This document shows, in pieces, positions 6,204 to 14,056 of a stretch of DNA of 17,726 nt. The notes below the pieces were generated by a model that searched no databases, had not been told where the DNA came from, and worked only from the letters and a program-made list of their open reading frames with translations. A program made the position numbers and the translations under genes. The stretch covers positions 1-17,726 of the forward strand of contig OMIJ01000067.1 in NCBI GenBank assembly GCA_900299065.1, written 5' to 3'. The stretch is from Hyphomicrobiales bacterium (GTDB lineage: Bacteria > Pseudomonadota > Alphaproteobacteria > Rhizobiales > Beijerinckiaceae). Within the stretch, counting starts at the first letter, position 1, and every line of letters starts with the position of its first letter.

Positions 6204-7982
6204 ATGAGTTCAACAGATTTACCCGCCTCGTCAGAATCAAATATTGGGTCACCCCAATCCGGGCAGACTTTGTGGCAACGCCTTGCTGCAGGCCGGAATG
6301 AAAAGTTCTTTTTATCCATTCTCATTGCACTCGTGCTGGGCGTGCTTGTTCTGCCGCCCTTGCTGTTTCTCGTTACAGGTGCTGTGACGATTGACCTGCC
6401 GGGCGGTGTGCGAGAATTTACGCTGCAACGCTTTGTCACCATAGTTAATCAGAAGGGATTTCTGGCCAGCGTCGGCAATTCCTTTGGCTTTGCGATTGGC
6501 AGTGCTGTTCTGGCGCTAAGTCTTGGTGGCTTAATTGCCTGGCTTGTTGAGCGCACCAACACACCGCTCAAGCCCCTCGCCTATTTCACAACGATCTTAT
6601 CATTGGGCACGCCCTATGTGCTTTACACAAGCGCTTGGTTATTGCTGCTGCAACGCTCTGGGCCAATAAATACTTATTACAAGCAATGGACGGGCGACAC
6701 TGAGATCCTGATCAATGTCTATGGACTGAGTGGCATGATCTTGATTGAGGGCCTGCTGTGGTCTCCGCTTGTCTTTCTTTTGCTTGGCGCCACTTTGCGC
6801 AATTTCAATCCCGAGCTTGAAGAAGCTGCAAAGATGAGCGGCGCAGGCACATGGTCGATCTTGCGGCGCATTACTTTGCGCCTGTCTCTGCCTTCGATTT
6901 TGGCTTTGGCGATGCTTGTTTTCATTCGCTCGCTTGAGTCCTTTGAAGTACCTGCCCTTGTGGGTCTACCAGGGCGCGTACATGTGCTGACGACGGATAT
7001 TTACGATCTCATGCATCGCACCATGCCGCCAGATCTTGGCTCTGCAAGCTCGCTGTCCGTGCTCTTGCTCATACTGGTCTCGGTGCTGCTGTATTATTAT
7101 GGCAAGCTGACGCGCAATGCAGAAAAATTTGCCACGATCACTGGCAAGAGTTTTCGTCCCAATCTGTTTGATCTGGGGCCGTGGCGCAATCTGGCGGGCT
7201 TTATCGTCGCTTTTTATTTTTTCCTGATCATCATCCTGCCCATGCTCGTGTTGATCTGGGCCTCGCTTCTGCCGTTCTATCAAACATTCCGTCTGGCAGC
7301 TTTGCCTCTGGTCTCAACGGTCAATTATAAACGTGTACTCTCGGCTACGCGTTATATTTCGCTGCTCGGCAATACGTTCATCATCGCTGTTGTGACGGCC
7401 AGTGCAGTGATGTTGATTGCTTCACTCACAGCCTGGCTGACTGTGCGTAAAGCGCCCATGGCCAAATGGCTTGATCAAATGGCGACCATGCCGCTTGTTT
7501 TTCCCGGCATAGTGCTAGGCGTGGGCGTGATGCAATTCTTCCTCAATCTGCCGGTTGGCATTTACGGGACGATCTGGATCATCGCCTGGGCTTTCACCAT
7601 CAATTATATGCCCTATGGTGTGCGTTATTCTTTTGCAGGCATGTTGCAAGTGCATCGCGAGCTTGAAGAAGCGGCGGCCATTTCCGGCGCAGAGCCTGTG
7701 ACCGGATTTCGGCGCATTGTTCTCCCACTTTTGGCCCCATCGCTGATCGCAGGCTGGCTCTTCATCTTCCTCCTCTCCACGCGCGTTCTGTCTTTGCCCG
7801 TGCTCTTGTCGGGCCCCAGTTCGCAGACCATGGCGGTGGCTATGTTTGATCTCTGGGGCAATGGTCAGGGCCCCGAATTGGCAGCTCTGGGCCTTTTGTG
7901 GAGCCTGTTCATGACCATGATCGCGCTTGCCTTCTATCTCTTTGCTAAGCGCTCTGGCGCTGGTATCTATGGTCAAGGCTGA
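6204..7982 (+). CDS. ABC transporter permease, two fused transmembrane domains (FbpB/ThiP/PotB-like)
   Basis: This 592-residue inner-membrane protein has about twelve hydrophobic segments arranged as two homologous halves. Each half carries the EAA loop that docks the ATPase: residues 206-225 (EEAAKMSGAGTWSILRRI) and 488-505 (EEAAAISGAEPVTGFRRI). Fused permeases of this kind belong to the iron(III), thiamine and 2-aminoethylphosphonate importer group. The start ATG 6204 has only a weak ribosome site. No ATPase gene and no ABC-type binding protein occur in the window, so either they are encoded elsewhere or the permease borrows a general ATPase. The TctC/Bug receptor two genes upstream belongs to another transporter class, so this mix is unusual. 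Confidence 0.88.
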   Translation: MSSTDLPASSESNIGSPQSGQTLWQRLAAGRNEKFFLSILIALVLGVLVLPPLLFLVTGAVTIDLPGGVREFTLQRFVTIVNQKGFLASVGNSFGFAIGSAVLALSLGGLIAWLVERTNTPLKPLAYFTTILSLGTPYVLYTSAWLLLLQRSGPINTYYKQWTGDTEILINVYGLSGMILIEGLLWSPLVFLLLGATLRNFNPELEEAAKMSGAGTWSILRRITLRLSLPSILALAMLVFIRSLESFEVPALVGLPGRVHVLTTDIYDLMHRTMPPDLGSASSLSVLLLILVSVLLYYYGKLTRNAEKFATITGKSFRPNLFDLGPWRNLAGFIVAFYFFLIIILPMLVLIWASLLPFYQTFRLAALPLVSTVNYKRVLSATRYISLLGNTFIIAVVTASAVMLIASLTAWLTVRKAPMAKWLDQMATMPLVFPGIVLGVGVMQFFLNLPVGIYGTIWIIAWAFTINYMPYGVRYSFAGMLQVHRELEEAAAISGAEPVTGFRRIVLPLLAPSLIAGWLFIFLLSTRVLSLPVLLSGPSSQTMAVAMFDLWGNGQGPELAALGLLWSLFMTMIALAFYLFAKRSGAGIYGQG

Positions 7983-8008
7983 GCGGAAAAATTTCATCGG
8001 GGGCATAA

Positions 8009-8779
8009 ATGAAGATCTTGTTTTTGAATCAGGCCCCGCGCAAGGCCGATAAAGGCCCGCCCTATGATGTGGCGCGCATTGAGGCGCAGCTCAATTCCTA
8101 TGCGTCGCCGGGGACCAAAATTGAAATCGGCTTTCCCGATGATTATGAGGGATCGCAATTATTCAACTCGCTGGGCGCGCAAAGCGGTCTTAATGGCCTG
8201 CATCATATGATGGAAACGCCAGCTATAGTGCGCAAAATCTTCTGGGCCGCCGAAAACGGCTATGATGCGGTGATCTCCAGCAATACTTTTGATCCGGGCG
8301 TTGATGGCGGCCGTCTTGCTGTCGACATTCCCGTGATTGGCCTGCTGCGCACGTCAATGCATGCGGCACTGACTTTATCTGATCGGGTTGGTGTGACTGT
8401 ACCACTCAGCCCGCATGTGCCCTATACTCGCCGCTTGCTGCGCACCATTGGCCTTGAACATTTTGTCTCGGACATTAAGCCGATTGGGGTTTATGTCGAT
8501 GTGCAAAAACGCAAGGATGAAATATTCGAGATCACTGTTAAGCTCATCCGCGAAATGGTAGCCAATGGCGCTGAGATTATTCTGCCTCTGGGTGGCGCGC
8601 TTATTCCTTATGTTGTCAATCCAGATGATCTGGCGCGAGAGACAGGCGTGCAGGTTCTCAATACCAAAGCCATTGGTATTCGCTTTGCCGAAATGTGCGT
8701 CAATTTCAAGATGACGCAAAGCGCGCTGACTTATCCGCGCGCCAGCCTGAATTATTCAGACTTTACCAGCAAATTATAA
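8009..8779 (+). CDS. Asp/Glu/hydantoin racemase-superfamily protein lacking both catalytic cysteines
   Basis: This 256-residue cytoplasmic protein resembles hydantoin racemase, maleate isomerase and arylmalonate decarboxylase. The family's first active-site loop, normally Cys-x-x-Asp-Pro, reads SSNTFDPGVDGGR (residues 90-102), with Asn92 where Cys is expected. The second loop, normally Gly-Cys-x-Gly/Ala after a strand, reads EIILPLGGALIP (189-200). The only cysteine in the protein is Cys230 near the C-terminus. A normal two-base cysteine mechanism is therefore impossible. It may be a lyase, isomerase or decarboxylase working differently, or a binding protein. It follows the permease by 26 nt and is the last gene of the operon, directly before the terminator hairpin. 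Confidence 0.8.
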   Translation: MKILFLNQAPRKADKGPPYDVARIEAQLNSYASPGTKIEIGFPDDYEGSQLFNSLGAQSGLNGLHHMMETPAIVRKIFWAAENGYDAVISSNTFDPGVDGGRLAVDIPVIGLLRTSMHAALTLSDRVGVTVPLSPHVPYTRRLLRTIGLEHFVSDIKPIGVYVDVQKRKDEIFEITVKLIREMVANGAEIILPLGGALIPYVVNPDDLARETGVQVLNTKAIGIRFAEMCVNFKMTQSALTYPRASLNYSDFTSKL

Positions 8780-8803
8780 TGCAATGCGCCTTGGCGCATT
8801 GCA
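8780..8803. terminator. Perfect 11-bp hairpin between convergent genes (probable bidirectional terminator)
   Basis: TGCAATGCGCC (8780-8790) and GGCGCATTGCA (8793-8803) are exact reverse complements separated by TT, or equally a 9-bp stem with a six-base loop. It begins one base after the racemase-like stop and ends 7 nt before the stop of the convergent Old Yellow Enzyme gene. On the minus strand it is followed by ATTATAATTT, a moderate U-rich tail. On the plus strand no T-run follows, so termination is probably stronger for the minus-strand operon. Confidence 0.75.
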
Positions 8804-8809
8804 CGTACA

Positions 8810-9883
8810 TCAGAGGCTGGAATAATCCGTATAGCCCTTATCAGTGCCGCCGTAGAGAGTGGCCTGATCAAGAGCATTCAATGGCGCGCCAAGTTCAAAG
8901 CGGCGCGGCAGATCGGGATTAGAGATAAAGAGTCGACCAAAAGCGATGAGATCGGCGCGTCCAGCATTGATCGTTTCAGCAGCCCGCTCGGCTGTGTAAT
9001 TGAAATTAGCAATCCAAGCCTGACGGAAATGACGCCTTAATGCAGCAAAGTCAAAGGCAGAACCATCAGCGGCAGGCGCTTCATTCACATGCACATAGCC
9101 AATGCCCAGACCATCGAGCGCTTTGACTAATTGACCAAACAAAGCCTGCGGATTGCTATCCTGCATGTCATTGGCAGGGCTGGCAGGTGAAATGCGAAAG
9201 CCCACGCGTGAGGGCTCCCAGACACGCAACACAGCTTTGGTGACGTCCAGAGCAAAGCGAATCCTATTCTCGATTGAGCCACCATAAGAATCGGTGCGAT
9301 GGTTGGAACCATCGCGCAGGAATTGATCAATCAGATAGCCATTGGCGCCATGCACTTCCACACCGTCAAAGCCAGCTAATTTGGCATTTTGTGCGGCGTT
9401 GTAATAATCCTGCACAATGCCGGGGATTTCAGATGTCTCCAAGGCACGCGGGGCAGAGACTTCAGCAAAGCCTTGGGCAAGATAAGTCTTGGTCTTTGCA
9501 AGAATAGCGCTGGGCGCGACAGGCGCACCGCCATCGGGTTGAAGGGAGACATGTGAGACGCGGCCCACATGCCATAATTGCAGATAGATTTTGCCACCTT
9601 CCGCATGGACAGCTTGTGTCACTTTCTTCCAGCCTTCCACCTGGGCCGGCGTGTAAATGCCGGGCGTATTGATATAGCCCTGTCCTTGTTGGCTGATCTG
9701 TGTGGCCTCGGAGATAATGAGCCCGGCACTCGCGCGCTGGCGATAATAATGCGCCATGAGGTCATTAGCCGCCAAAGTCTCAGGCGTGGCGCGATTGCGG
9801 GTAAGCGGCGCCATCACAATGCGATTAGCTAATTCGAGTGAGCCCAATCGAAAGGATGTTTGGAGAATGGATTGATCGGGCAT
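8810..9883 (-). CDS. nemA: Old Yellow Enzyme-family FMN ene-reductase (NemA-like)
   Basis: This 357-residue cytoplasmic TIM-barrel flavoprotein should reduce activated C=C bonds (for example enones and maleimides) with NAD(P)H. Features are MAPLTRNR at 24-31 with the FMN-contacting Thr28, HGANGYLIDQFL at 178-189 giving the His178/Asn181 substrate-binding pair and the Tyr183 proton donor, and the RTDSYGGSIENR segment at 196-207. The C-terminal FGRLFISNPDLP is the phosphate-binding region. Length matches the family. ATG 9883 is preceded by AAGAGG at a good distance. It is the last gene of the minus-strand group, separated from apt by a 46-nt gap that contains a perfect palindrome, so it may have its own control. 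Confidence 0.92.
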   Translation of the reverse strand: MPDQSILQTSFRLGSLELANRIVMAPLTRNRATPETLAANDLMAHYYRQRASAGLIISEATQISQQGQGYINTPGIYTPAQVEGWKKVTQAVHAEGGKIYLQLWHVGRVSHVSLQPDGGAPVAPSAILAKTKTYLAQGFAEVSAPRALETSEIPGIVQDYYNAAQNAKLAGFDGVEVHGANGYLIDQFLRDGSNHRTDSYGGSIENRIRFALDVTKAVLRVWEPSRVGFRISPASPANDMQDSNPQALFGQLVKALDGLGIGYVHVNEAPAADGSAFDFAALRRHFRQAWIANFNYTAERAAETINAGRADLIAFGRLFISNPDLPRRFELGAPLNALDQATLYGGTDKGYTDYSSL

Positions 9884-9907
9884 GCTAACCTCTTAGCTGT
9901 TGATGAA

Positions 9908-9924
9908 CTTTGTTGGCAACAAAG
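9908..9924. promoter_or_regulatory. 17-bp palindrome between apt and the Old Yellow Enzyme gene
   Basis: CTTTGTT (9908-9914), GGC, AACAAAG (9918-9924) is a perfect inverted repeat with 7-bp arms. It lies 25-41 nt upstream of the ene-reductase start and 5 nt after the apt stop. It is not followed by a U-run in the minus direction, so a repressor operator for the ene-reductase is more likely than a terminator. Such genes are often controlled by electrophile-sensing repressors. No regulator gene is adjacent. Confidence 0.5.
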
Positions 9925-9929
9925 CTTGA

Positions 9930-10475
9930 TTAATGGCCGTCAAAAGCCATGAGTGTGCGAACCGGGACACCTAATTTTCGAATTTTATCTGCACCGCCCA
10001 AAGCTGGCAAATCTATAACAAAACAGGCTGCAATAACTTCAGCGCCCAATTGCTTGAGCAATTTAATCGCACCCTCGGCCGTGCCGCCTGTAGCTATGAG
10101 ATCATCAACAAGGATCACGCGTTCATTTGGATGAACCGCATCCTGATGCATTTCCATTTCATCGAGCCCATATTCGAGTGAATAAGCGATGGAGACCTTG
10201 GTCCATGGCAATTTACCCTTTTTGCGAATGGGGATGAACCCTGCCGATAATTGATGCGCGACTGCGCCGCCCAGAATGAAGCCGCGCGCTTCCATGCCCG
10301 CGACTTTATCGATCTTCGCCCCGGCAAAGGGCTGCACCAATTCATCGACGGCGCGGCGAAAAGCGCGCGCATCTCCCAATAGGGTTGTAACATCCCTGAA
10401 TTGTATTCCCGGCTTGGGATAGTCAGGAATTGTACGGATCACAGAGCGCAAATCTTGTGAGCCTATATCGTTCAT
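9930..10475 (-). CDS. apt: Adenine phosphoribosyltransferase
   Basis: This 181-residue cytoplasmic type I phosphoribosyltransferase makes AMP from adenine and PRPP. The PRPP-binding motif RVILVDDLIATGGTA is at residues 119-133. The N-terminal IPDYPKPGIQFRDVTTLL and the GMEARGF segment (60-66) are typical of Apt. The length is standard. ATG 10475 is preceded by AGGA at a suitable distance. The gene follows mtnP by 26 nt on the same strand, so adenine released by MtnP can be recycled directly. The two are clearly co-transcribed salvage partners. Confidence 0.97.
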   Translation of the reverse strand: MNDIGSQDLRSVIRTIPDYPKPGIQFRDVTTLLGDARAFRRAVDELVQPFAGAKIDKVAGMEARGFILGGAVAHQLSAGFIPIRKKGKLPWTKVSIAYSLEYGLDEMEMHQDAVHPNERVILVDDLIATGGTAEGAIKLLKQLGAEVIAACFVIDLPALGGADKIRKLGVPVRTLMAFDGH

Positions 10476-10501
10476 CTTTTTATCCTGTCTTTCGATGACA
10501 T

Positions 10502-11380
10502 CTATAGCTTGTTCAGAATTCGGCCTGCAACAGCCTCTAACTTGTGCAAGAGCTCAGGATCACGCATGGCGGGTGTTGTCATAATTGCATTATCCAGCGC
10601 GCGATCCGAGCCAATCGGGCATGGCTCATGATAAGCAGGAAAATCACGCACCAAACGGTGCAATAATTGCGCGGCCCGGCTGGCATTGGCCTGCATGACC
10701 GCCACAACGGCTGCGACATCAACGGCATCATGTTCGGGATGCCAGCAATCATAATCGGTCACCATGGCAATGGTTGCATAGGACATTTCGGCCTCACGCG
10801 CCAGTTTGGCTTCTGGCATGGCCGTCATACCGATCACATCATAATTGAGCTGGCGATAGGTAAGGGATTCGGCATAGCTGGAGAATTGTGGCCCCTCCAT
10901 GCACACATAAGTTCCCCCCGATTTACAATCTATATTTTCGGCTTTGGCCGCTGCACCAATGCGCGCCTGCAATAATGGTGCGATGGGATGGGCCATGGAT
11001 ACATGCGCCACGCAGCCATTTCCAAAGAAAGAGGACTCACGCTTAATCGTGCGATCCACAAATTGATCGACGAGGACGAATAAGCCAGGATGAAGCTCCG
11101 GCTTGAAAGAGCCGCAAGCAGAAAACGAGATCAGATCGGTAACGCCAGCGCGTTTCAGCGCATCGATATTGGCGCGATAATTGATCCCCGATGGCGAGAA
11201 TTTATGACCGCGCCCATGACGCGGCAGAAACACTATTTGGGTTGAGCCCAATGTGCCAAAGCGTAACGCATCCGAGGGCTCGCCCCATGGGGTTGTCACT
11301 TGCTCTTCACGCACATTAGTTAGGCCCGGCAAATCATAAATGCCCGATCCGCCAATAATGCCGAGGATTGCTTCTCTCAA
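10502..11380 (-). CDS. mtnP: S-methyl-5'-thioadenosine phosphorylase
   Basis: This 292-residue enzyme of the purine nucleoside phosphorylase family cleaves methylthioadenosine with phosphate to adenine and methylthioribose 1-phosphate. Visible motifs are IIGGSGIYDLPG (8-19), the phosphate-site PRHGRGH (53-59), TYVCMEGPQFSSYAES (157-172), IGMTAMPEAKLARE (183-196) and TDYDCWH (208-214). The aspartate of the last favours 6-amino purines. The start is TTG at 11380: an ATG at 11385 is out of frame and stops after two codons. GGAG at 11388-11391 sits 7 nt before the TTG. Spacing of 33 nt to the upstream AGE gene and 26 nt to apt indicates one operon. Confidence 0.95.
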   Translation of the reverse strand: MREAILGIIGGSGIYDLPGLTNVREEQVTTPWGEPSDALRFGTLGSTQIVFLPRHGRGHKFSPSGINYRANIDALKRAGVTDLISFSACGSFKPELHPGLFVLVDQFVDRTIKRESSFFGNGCVAHVSMAHPIAPLLQARIGAAAKAENIDCKSGGTYVCMEGPQFSSYAESLTYRQLNYDVIGMTAMPEAKLAREAEMSYATIAMVTDYDCWHPEHDAVDVAAVVAVMQANASRAAQLLHRLVRDFPAYHEPCPIGSDRALDNAIMTTPAMRDPELLHKLEAVAGRILNKL

Positions 11381-11385
11381 CGCAT

Positions 11386-11391
11386 TTCTCC
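11386..11391 (-). promoter_or_regulatory. Ribosome binding site that selects the TTG start of mtnP
   Basis: On the minus strand GGAGAA precedes TTG (11380-11378) at a normal distance. The intervening ATG (11385-11383) reads ATG CGT TGA, a two-codon mini-frame overlapping the site, so the family N-terminus can only be reached from the TTG. Confidence 0.6.
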
Positions 11392-11413
11392 AGACAGCAC
11401 AAGAACTGACAAC

Positions 11414-12595
11414 CTAGTGCGATTTAACAAACCGATCCAGTTCCGCCAAGGCGCAGATGATATGATAGAATGTGCTTGCTGGAGCTGGCTCGGTGACAAA
11501 TTGTCCATCTTTATGCATTTTATCGCGCCACAGGCCGGGCAATAGCCCCTCAAGATAGCCCCAAAGCGCGAGCGCTGATTCAAGAGCTTTGCTGGTAAAT
11601 ACTTTGCGCTCTTGCCCATTGGACAGAAATGCCAGCGCCAGACTAGCTTTCAAGCGCTCTGTCTGCGGCCATAGGCGCGCCTGCCCATCAAGCCAATTGA
11701 GATCATTCGTGAGCACATCCACCGCCACATGACGACGCGTGCAAAACCCATAGTCTTCGCCAATATTGTAAAAGCGCCGGTAAATATCATCACAAGGTGC
11801 GCCGCCTGCCGCTTGCCAGCGCATCAACAACCAGGCCCATTCATAATGATGGCCGGGCTCGATGAGCGCTTGATCATCGCTGCGGGACGACCAATCGGCG
11901 TTAAAAAATTCCTGCAGAACTCCATCAGAGGGACGCACGAAACGCCGCCGACACAGGCCGACAATTTCCTCAGCCAACTCCCACCAAGGCCCATCGGGAT
12001 CGAGACTGATCCAGGCCAAAGCACTTTCGAGCAAATGCATATGCGGATTGGAGCGCAGAGTATGTGAATTGTCGGGGTGATCATAAAAGCCTGCCTCAGA
12101 ATGGGCGAGGTGAGATCTGATCCATCCTAAAAGATAGCGCGCTTTGTCTATGTGCTGTTCATCACCGCTGATCCGCAAGCATTCGGCATGAGCGAGCAAA
12201 ACAAAGGCCTGGTCGTAAAGATCGGGCCCGGCATTCACGATTGCACCCTCACGGGCGAGAATATGTTTGATGGAACCATCGCCACGCGCGCCAATGCCAT
12301 TCAGAAAAGCCCAGCCATGCGTCATCAAGGGAGTAACATCCCCCGCCCAATTCATTTGGGCCGCCATAGCAAAACAATAAATCTGGCGCGCCGTCACACG
12401 TACCCGCTTATTGTCCAAACAGGGCTCACCGTTCAATCCGATTGTTTCAAAAAAGCCGCCATATTCATGATCAGGCCCCTTGCTGGACCAGAGCGGTAGC
12501 GCAGAATGATGGAGCCAGGATTGAAAGCGCGCATTCAGAGCGCGCACATCCGTCATTTCTGTTTGGGTCAAAGGAGGAAGAAGTGACGACAACAT
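11414..12595 (-). CDS. AGE-family sugar epimerase/isomerase (N-acylglucosamine 2-epimerase / mannose isomerase-like)
   Basis: This 393-residue (alpha/alpha)6-barrel protein is of normal length for the family. Conserved pieces are RVRVTARQIYCF (64-75), NPHMHLLE (183-190), PGHHYEWAWLL (247-257) and the C-terminal ASTFYHI (373-379), whose His378 is one of the two general acid-base histidines. The family interconverts sugars by 2-epimerisation or aldose-ketose isomerisation, for example mannose and fructose or N-acylmannosamine and N-acylglucosamine. Sequence alone does not fix the substrate, although the absence of an obvious sialic-acid pathway favours a neutral sugar or sugar phosphate. ATG 12595 has GGAG just upstream. 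The in-frame ATG at 12556 has no ribosome site. It sits between the exporter and mtnP in a tight minus-strand array. Confidence 0.87.
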   Translation of the reverse strand: MLSSLLPPLTQTEMTDVRALNARFQSWLHHSALPLWSSKGPDHEYGGFFETIGLNGEPCLDNKRVRVTARQIYCFAMAAQMNWAGDVTPLMTHGWAFLNGIGARGDGSIKHILAREGAIVNAGPDLYDQAFVLLAHAECLRISGDEQHIDKARYLLGWIRSHLAHSEAGFYDHPDNSHTLRSNPHMHLLESALAWISLDPDGPWWELAEEIVGLCRRRFVRPSDGVLQEFFNADWSSRSDDQALIEPGHHYEWAWLLMRWQAAGGAPCDDIYRRFYNIGEDYGFCTRRHVAVDVLTNDLNWLDGQARLWPQTERLKASLALAFLSNGQERKVFTSKALESALALWGYLEGLLPGLWRDKMHKDGQFVTEPAPASTFYHIICALAELDRFVKSH

Positions 12596-12636
12596 AATCT
12601 CCGATGAATAGACAAAGAAAAAATTCGATTAACGCG

Positions 12637-14049
12637 TCAGGAATGAAAACTACGGGTACGCCCGCTACCAATTGCTACGCGCCCGGCCAATACCGCCCCC
12701 GCGTCCGGCGCGAGCCTTGCAAAGGAAATTATAGAGGTAGCGGACATTATGCCGATCAGGATAAAGGCCATTTGAAATGCCTCAACTGGAATTTTAGGGA
12801 GGCCATCAGAGAGTTGATGGAGAAAGAACGCAGAAATCGCCACACCGAAACTCATCGCCAGTCTTTGCGCCATTTGCTGAAAACTGGTGGCATGGCTCAT
12901 TTGCGGGGATTCAATTTCAGCAAAGGCAATAGCGCTGATACTGGTGAATTCGAGCGAGCGAAAGACGCCGCCCATAAAGATGACAGCCATCATTATAATT
13001 GTCGGAGTGTCGGGTCGAAACAGGCCACATGTGGCCAGCATGAAGCTGGCAATACAGCCATTCCAGATCAAGACGGGACGGAACCCGAAGCGGCGCAGAA
13101 TACGTCTTGCCACTGTGCGCATCCCGAAAGCACCGGCAGCAGAGGCACATGTTACAAGCCCTGATTCAAAGGGCGAATAGCCAAAGCCCTCCTGCAACAT
13201 CAGAGGCAGCAAAAACGGATTTGCGCCTACGCCCATGCGGAAGATGGAGCCGCCGGTAATGCTTGCCCGGAAGGTCGAGATTTTGAGCAATGTCAAATCA
13301 AGGATGGGATGTTCGGTACGCCGCGCATGCAACACATAAAGCAAGAGTGCAATCAACCCGCCCAGAAAAATGCCGACAGAGAAGGGATCAAAGGCATTTT
13401 TTGAAATGACCGTATCTATTCCAAACAAAGTGCCGGCCAAGCCGATGACGGAGAGCAGGAACCCTTTGCGATCAAACGGGCGAACATCCGTTTCGCGCAC
13501 ATCTTCAATATATTTTGTAACTAGCACAATGCCCAAAACGCCAATCGGCACATTGATCCAGAAGATCCAGCGCCAGGAGGACACGGTCGCGATCAAACCG
13601 CCCACCACTGGCCCCAACAAAGGTCCAATGATTGTGGGCATGCCCATGAGGGCCATAGCTGACACTAGTTCAGATTTGGGCACAGAGCGCACGAGTATCA
13701 AACGCCCAACCGGCACCATAAGGGCGCCACCTATTCCCTGTATGACGCGATATAAAATCAATTCTTCAAAACTGTTGGCCCATCCGCACATGATCGAGCC
13801 AATAGTGAAGATCGCCATGGCAATCCGGAATATCTGCCGTGCACCAAAACGATCAGCTACCCACCCGCTGATTGGCAAGGCCGTCGCAAAGGCCAGCATA
13901 TAGCCTGTCACAACCATATGCAGACGCAGGGTTGGTTCGTGCAACGAGGCGGCGATCAGCGGCAGGGAGGTGACGATAGCCGTCGAATCCAGATTCTGCA
14001 TCAGCAGCGCAAAGGCAACGATGAGCGGGACGACGACACGACGCTCCAA
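12637..14049 (-). CDS. MFS transporter, DHA2 (EmrB/QacA-like) drug:H+ antiporter type
   Basis: This 470-residue inner-membrane protein has about fourteen hydrophobic helices. Motif A, GWVADRFGARQIFR, follows the second helix (residues 62-75). MQNLDSTAIVTSLP in helix 1 is the DHA2 motif D1 type. The antiporter motif C, GPLLGPVVGG, lies in helix 5, followed by SSWRWIFWINVPIG. It should export a toxic or unwanted compound in exchange for protons. The start is TTG at 14049, supported by a perfect AGGAGG at 14057-14062 seven bases upstream. The next in-frame ATG would delete most of helix 1. It is the first gene of the minus-strand array and is divergent from the monooxygenase gene. No EmrA-like partner or TetR/MarR regulator is adjacent. 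Confidence 0.93.
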   Translation of the reverse strand: MERRVVVPLIVAFALLMQNLDSTAIVTSLPLIAASLHEPTLRLHMVVTGYMLAFATALPISGWVADRFGARQIFRIAMAIFTIGSIMCGWANSFEELILYRVIQGIGGALMVPVGRLILVRSVPKSELVSAMALMGMPTIIGPLLGPVVGGLIATVSSWRWIFWINVPIGVLGIVLVTKYIEDVRETDVRPFDRKGFLLSVIGLAGTLFGIDTVISKNAFDPFSVGIFLGGLIALLLYVLHARRTEHPILDLTLLKISTFRASITGGSIFRMGVGANPFLLPLMLQEGFGYSPFESGLVTCASAAGAFGMRTVARRILRRFGFRPVLIWNGCIASFMLATCGLFRPDTPTIIMMAVIFMGGVFRSLEFTSISAIAFAEIESPQMSHATSFQQMAQRLAMSFGVAISAFFLHQLSDGLPKIPVEAFQMAFILIGIMSATSIISFARLAPDAGAVLAGRVAIGSGRTRSFHS

Positions 14050-14056
14050 GAAGTGA

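Noticed and set aside
6204..7982. The two halves of the ABC permease as a recent DNA duplication
   Set aside because: The halves share only the EAA-loop protein motif; the DNA has diverged. Fused double-domain permeases are a normal ancient arrangement.
8780..8803. The 24-nt near-palindrome as a regulator binding site
   Set aside because: It lies between two convergent stop codons and is followed by a U-rich tail on the minus strand, which fits a terminator better.
12604..13164. A 186-codon plus-strand frame opposite the 3' end of the MFS gene
   Set aside because: The translation is low-complexity and hydrophilic with no domain, while the minus strand encodes clear transmembrane helices.
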